From NCBI RefSeq assembly GCF_030867095.1, contig NC_081824.1:172244933-172308932 (forward strand): a stretch of DNA of 64,000 nucleotides, written 5' to 3'. The DNA is from Alligator mississippiensis (Eukaryota > Chordata > Crocodylia > Alligatoridae). The notes under the pieces are model-generated. The model worked only from the letters and a program-made list of their open reading frames with translations. It had not been told where the DNA came from and ran no database searches. Of this stretch, positions 60,306 to 64,000 are shown piece after piece (position 1 is the first letter of the stretch; each line of letters starts with the position of its first letter). A program made the position numbers and the translations under genes.

Positions 60306-60702
60306 GGGACCACTGGGTTTTGCATCAAAGTGCACTGCACAGTGGTTCTTTTAATCTTGCAGTTTGCCCCCGCTTGCACCCCCGCTGCTGCCGCAGAGGG
60401 TCCTGCCACTTGCTGTTTATCCCTGATTGCCAGGGAGGAGAAAACCATGCTTTTAAATATGCTGCGTTTTTTGCTTCCCCCTGCTGATTGGTGGAGGCAC
60501 CCCACCGCTTGCTGCTCACAGGATGGGAAGCAAAAAATATCACATGCTTAAAACTGGTTTTTGCCTCCTGGCCACGAGGAGTAAACAGCAAAGCCAATAG
60601 AGTCCCCTCCACCAATCAGCAGTGGGAGGGGCACATGGGAAAAACTGCAAGATTAAAGGAGCTGCCACGCAGCGCACTTCCAGTGCAAATTTCAGTGGTC
60701 CC
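60306..60702. mobile_element. Multi-armed palindromic MITE with ~65-bp terminal inverted repeats
   Basis: Left end GGGACCACTGGGTTTTGCAT and inverted right end GGGACCACTGAAATTTGCAC; similarity continues through TTTAATCTTGCAGTTT about 60 bp in. TA flanks both ends. Two further nested inverted pairs occur inside: GCTGATTGGTGGAGG at 60482-60496 with its inverted copy near 60610-60624, and an ACCATGCTTTTAA/TTAAAACTGGT pair. Confidence 0.65.
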
Positions 60703-60742
60703 TACTTGCAAGGTAACCAAAGTAAATGTGTATGTGTATGTA

Positions 60743-60800
60743 TATACAGAACAAGCTTTCATGGGCTGAAGTTCACTTCATCAGATGCTGTGAAAGGATG
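60743..60800 (+). repeat. Fragment of widespread sauropsid repeat
   Basis: ACAAGCTTTCATGGGCTGAA then GTTCACTTCATCAGATGCTG is a familiar repeat word set, probably related to the fragment at 59390. Confidence 0.45.
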
Positions 60801-60809
60801 TGCATAAGG

Positions 60810-62340
60810 CAGTATATACAAAAGAGAGAAATTTTGAATACAAAAGGCAGAAGGGAGGTGGGGAGAGGGAGAAAGAGAGGAGACTGATAGTGTCAAACAA
60901 GTAGATAAAAATTAGATACAAATGGATCTGAAGAAACTGAGCTACTGGCTTGCCTATCACAGAAAGCAGTATTTCCAGTGGCCAGCAGTGAAGCATTTTG
61001 TTTCTGAATTTCACAGGGGAAAGGCATTATTTATTTATTGTGGACTGTGGGGATGTTATGTATAACTTAGTTTGGGACAGGTTGTATGAGTAATTGAAGC
61101 TTGCTTTCACAACATAAGTCTTAATGCTTAATATCTGATGTGTAAATTTGTGGTGCCATAATCTATGGGAACCATTTCTCTTAATAGGTGAAAAGGAGTG
61201 TAAATCTATTAACTTTCTGGGATGGATGCAAACACATCTATTTTGCTTACCTGTTGATGAACTATGTCAAATTTGTATAACTAATCATGCTACCATAATT
61301 AAAGGTACTAAGTAACTAGTTACATCAATAGATGAATTAATAAACGAGTGATTCAACTAATCCAGTCTACACGTTTTCTCAGGAAAACATGAAGAAGACT
61401 TTCCCTTTCCGAGAACTCTGATTGGTCTTCTATTCTTTTCAACAAGGGAGTGTAGTTCTCAAATTTTGAAGCCTAAATCCTTGTGTCTTGGGGGAAAAAA
61501 AACCATCAGTTAGGCTGGTAGATTTCAATGTAGAAAGACGGGAGCATAAAAAATAAAATATCTAAAAGGTCTAAAAAATTGGGGTACTTTTCTCAGGCTT
61601 GTATAAACTGAACTGAACCAAATTTGCTGAGCTTTCTTCATCCTCTGTTCTTGATAGGCCCATAGCTAAAATGAGGTGCATCACGTACACATTGAAAATG
61701 CAGTGATTTTTAATCATCTTTGATAGAAGCCATTATTATCTTTAATGGCAGGAATAAACTATTACTTAAAAACACATTTCAAAAGCATAGTCACCAAAAA
61801 TCAATTAATGGAAAATAAAATATACCAAGCAGCTGGGATGAACCTGAAAAGACACATGGAATACGTGATAAGATATGTCCTCTGCCTGACCTAATAAGCA
61901 GTGTTTCAGTAGAAAGAGTCAAAAATAAAAAATCGATTGTGTCTACACAAAAGAAAATGCAGAGTAAATACACAGTTGGGGATGAAGCACTTTCCAGTTG
62001 AATGGGCTTGGAGATAAGTGCAAGGACAAAACCATGAGCACTTATTTAACAGAGGTATTTTCACAAACATACACAGTTTCATGCAAGTGAACAGAACAAT
62101 GTATTCTGAAACTGCAAGAAAAAATGTGAACGGTAATGGTGACTTTGTTCCTACCATTGTCATGGTCTCCCATGTGGGGGGGGGGGGGGTGGTAAAGCAA
62201 CATAAAACAGGAGCTGTAGAGCAGCAAATAAAAAGCTCTTCAATGTAAATCTTTTCCTTACAATTGAGGTCAAGGATGTAGGGATATAAATGGTTAAATG
62301 ACAGTTATGTTTATACCATTTACCACTTACTGTTTAGCGA
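60810..62340. other. Upstream intergenic stretch, nothing firm recognised
   Basis: AT-rich. A pure G run of about 13 lies near 62177-62190. No exon or RNA gene recognised. Confidence 0.35.
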
Positions 62341-62606
62341 CCTCTGGCAGGAATGGCTTTGGCCCTTTATGTCTTCACCATAAACTTGGTGCTATGCGGG
62401 CCCCAGGCTGCTGATGGGGAGCTGTGGGTGGGGGATGGTGGGTGTGGGCAAGCCACTAGGGGGTGCTGCCCAGCTGTGGCTTCCCCTCTTCCCCCCCAGG
62501 CAGGGGTTGGGGCTAGGCTGAGGATGGAACTGGGGCTGCAGCCTTCTCCTGTACCCAGATCCTGCTGCCATGGGGAGGGAGGGAAGTGCTGGGCCCCTCC
62601 ACTGGG

Positions 62607-62789
62607 GTAGGGTGGCCATCATAGAGGACAGTCTGGTTGTCCTCTGTTCTCTATTGATATGAAACCCAATGCCTTTATGTCCTCTATTTTTCACTTGAAG
62701 AGAAAAATAGAGGGCATAAAGGCATTAGGTTTCATATCAATAGAGGACGGAGGGCAGAGTAGCAGAAAACGTCTATGATGGCCACTACC
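62607..62789. repeat. Long near-perfect hairpin (foldback MITE or hairpin RNA candidate)
   Basis: Arms about 62613-62692 and 62702-62785 are inverted copies around a loop of about 10 nt near 62693-62702. The inner ~44 bp (TCTATTGATATGAAAC, then AATGCCTTTATG, CCTCTATTTTT) pairs with only a few mismatches; the outer GTGGCCATCATAGA also pairs. It lies in a GC-rich stretch from about 62400 to 63300 that looks like another repeat. Confidence 0.75.
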
Positions 62790-63340
62790 TGGGGTCAGGC
62801 AGAGCCTTCCCACCACAGCAGCGAGACTTGCAGCCCATGGTGGGTCTGCCTGGCCCCCCCACAGTGGTGCGGCCCAGGCAGGGTGATGAGCTCCCTGTGC
62901 CTCCTGCTGTGCTAAGGCCCCTGTGGCCCCAATCTGGAAGACTCCTCCATGCTGCTAAGCTGGGCCCTCCCCAGATTGCCATGGGGGTAGCGGGGGCTGG
63001 TCCCAGCAGGGTGGCCTCCACTGGGCATGCTGAGTCTTTCCACATCCTGTCCATGGTGCTGGGGCTGTGCAGGACCTGGCTCAGCCCTGATGTGGGGCCA
63101 AGTGTACAGCTGGCGTGGCCTGAGGAGGCGCCACAGCAGCTGAAGCAGGTGGCACTGGGTCTGAGGGATGAGCTCCCTTTCACTAAAGAGCTCTGCATCT
63201 CAACCAAGCAGTTAGGTCCTGATGATCAATTTGGTTGTGGAGATCATGTTAAGTTAAATTGCCATGCAGTGTCTTCTGTTGCCACTCCTCCACATGTTTT
63301 CTGAGCTGACCTCTTGCATGCTACTTCTGACTCTTCTCTT
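62790..63340. other. GC-rich stretch with long overlapping chance ORFs
   Basis: Open frames on both strands (for example 62828-63304 and 62785-63207) overlap and encode low-complexity Pro/Gly/Ser-rich sequence with no domain. Best read as repeat-derived. Confidence 0.35.
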
Positions 63341-63495
63341 GCCAGCATTAGGGGCATGACACCCTGATTAGCCCTAGCAACTGCCCAGTGCAACATTAAG
63401 CTTTTCCTTTAAAAAAGTATTTCTTCAGGTATTTCCTTCCCCTGATGATTGAAAAATTCTCATAAATTATCATTTGGCCTCTTCTGCAACCATTA

Positions 63496-63874
63496 GGCCA
63501 TGTCCACATGAGCTTGGACGTTTGGCTGCCTGGGGACAACTAGCAGTGCCACACCTTGTGCTGTTGCTAGTTGTCCCCGGGGAACACCTGTGCCATGTAC
63601 GCTTTGGCATGCAGCAAGTTACCCCGAGTGGGGTAGGGGAGGCTGGAGCCAGCACTGGGTTGGCCCCAGCAACCTTACTTGCGGTCCTGGGGGCCTCCTG
63701 GGGCTGCAGCAGTGGTGATCCTGTTGCATGGAGCCTGGCCGGCAGCCAAAGTGCGCTGCTCCACTTTTTTTGTGCAGGTTTTGTTGACCCCTGGATATCC
63801 GCCTTGCAGCGTGGAGAACACTTGAATGTCTGCGGCGCCACATACCACACGGCCATGATCGCCTGGATGCAGCC
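63496..63874. mobile_element. Harbinger-like MITE, TSD TTA
   Basis: Left end GGCCATGTCCACATGAGC; right end inverted GGCTGCATCCAGGCGA, differing largely by transitions as expected from decayed CpG sites. TTA flanks both sides (63493-63495, 63875-63877), the standard PIF/Harbinger target. An internal perfect 14-bp inverted pair, GGGGACAACTAGCA at 63532-63545 and its complement at 63565-63578, forms a hairpin. Long frames on both strands here are fortuitous. Confidence 0.65.
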
Positions 63875-64000
63875 TTAGAAGGTATACGTAGCTTCTTAGT
63901 AGAGCTGTCTGGATGATGCATGCAATGACTTGTAAGGAACATCCTCATTACAAGCATTAAGAATTCTTAGTTTTCTTGTGCTGGTATCAGATCAAGTCAT

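Noticed and set aside
62828-63304. 158-codon GC-rich plus-strand frame
   Set aside because: Low-complexity translation with an equally long frame on the opposite strand, no domain, in repeat-like sequence.
63474-63878. 134-codon plus-strand and 128-codon minus-strand frames
   Set aside because: Both coincide with the TTA-flanked MITE 63496-63874 and are fortuitous.
57911-64000. 3' exons of KIF6, expected next in the conserved gene order
   Set aside because: No coding stretch resembling a kinesin or its C-terminal region was recognised; the open frames here fall in repeats.

Overview
This is vertebrate nuclear DNA, not microbial. It carries two multi-exon genes with GT/AG introns, CR1 LINEs, hAT and Harbinger-like DNA transposons, MIR-like SINEs, microsatellites and one CpG island. 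Abundant CR1, CR1-tailed SINE material and many short 3-bp-TSD MITEs (as in the 'Chompy' elements described from crocodilians) point to a sauropsid, most likely a crocodilian. The lineage is inferred from repeats and I could not test it.

Genes. Two K2P (two-pore-domain) potassium channel genes lie head-to-tail on the minus strand. KCNK16 (TALK-1) is complete: five coding exons at 57910-57698, 53083-52969, 52341-52175, 48316-48151 and 46256-46033, encoding 294 residues with selectivity filters TIGYG and TIGFG. KCNK17 (TALK-2) is partial: exon 1 (36659-36432) sits in a CpG island, exon 2 (11671-11557) follows after a 24.8-kb intron, and exons 3-5 were not found, so they presumably lie beyond position 1. 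In human the order is KCNK5-KCNK17-KCNK16-KIF6, all on one strand, so this is conserved synteny; KIF6 would be expected beyond position 64000. The two genes share the phases of the first two introns and an identical 115-bp exon 2, as expected of an old tandem duplication.

Layout. 1-11556: KCNK17 intron 2 (inferred), with a Tigger-like foldback, a CR1 LINE whose reverse transcriptase frame is broken by one extra G, a hAT MITE with a perfect 8-bp TSD, a near-complete hairpin repeat and a (TA)n tract. 11672-36431: KCNK17 intron 1, packed with repeats (tRNA-headed SINEs, a candidate solo LTR, fossils of a second LINE clade, a Harbinger transposase fossil, a 1.07-kb hAT element with a foldback core, and an antisense CR1). 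At its 5' end a G-rich minisatellite of about 12 units runs up to the exon 1 splice donor. 36660-46032: intergenic, with a duplicated ~530-bp repeat, a TA-flanked MITE and another LINE fossil. 46033-57910: KCNK16, with a hAT element in intron 4 and a (TAGA)n array and a MITE in intron 3. 57911-64000: upstream of KCNK16, repeats only.

I see no previously undescribed protein-coding system. The more unusual material is structural: the minisatellite and direct-repeat pair around KCNK17 exon 1, several long hairpins, and a Harbinger transposase fossil sharing the window with MITEs that have matching 3-bp target duplications.
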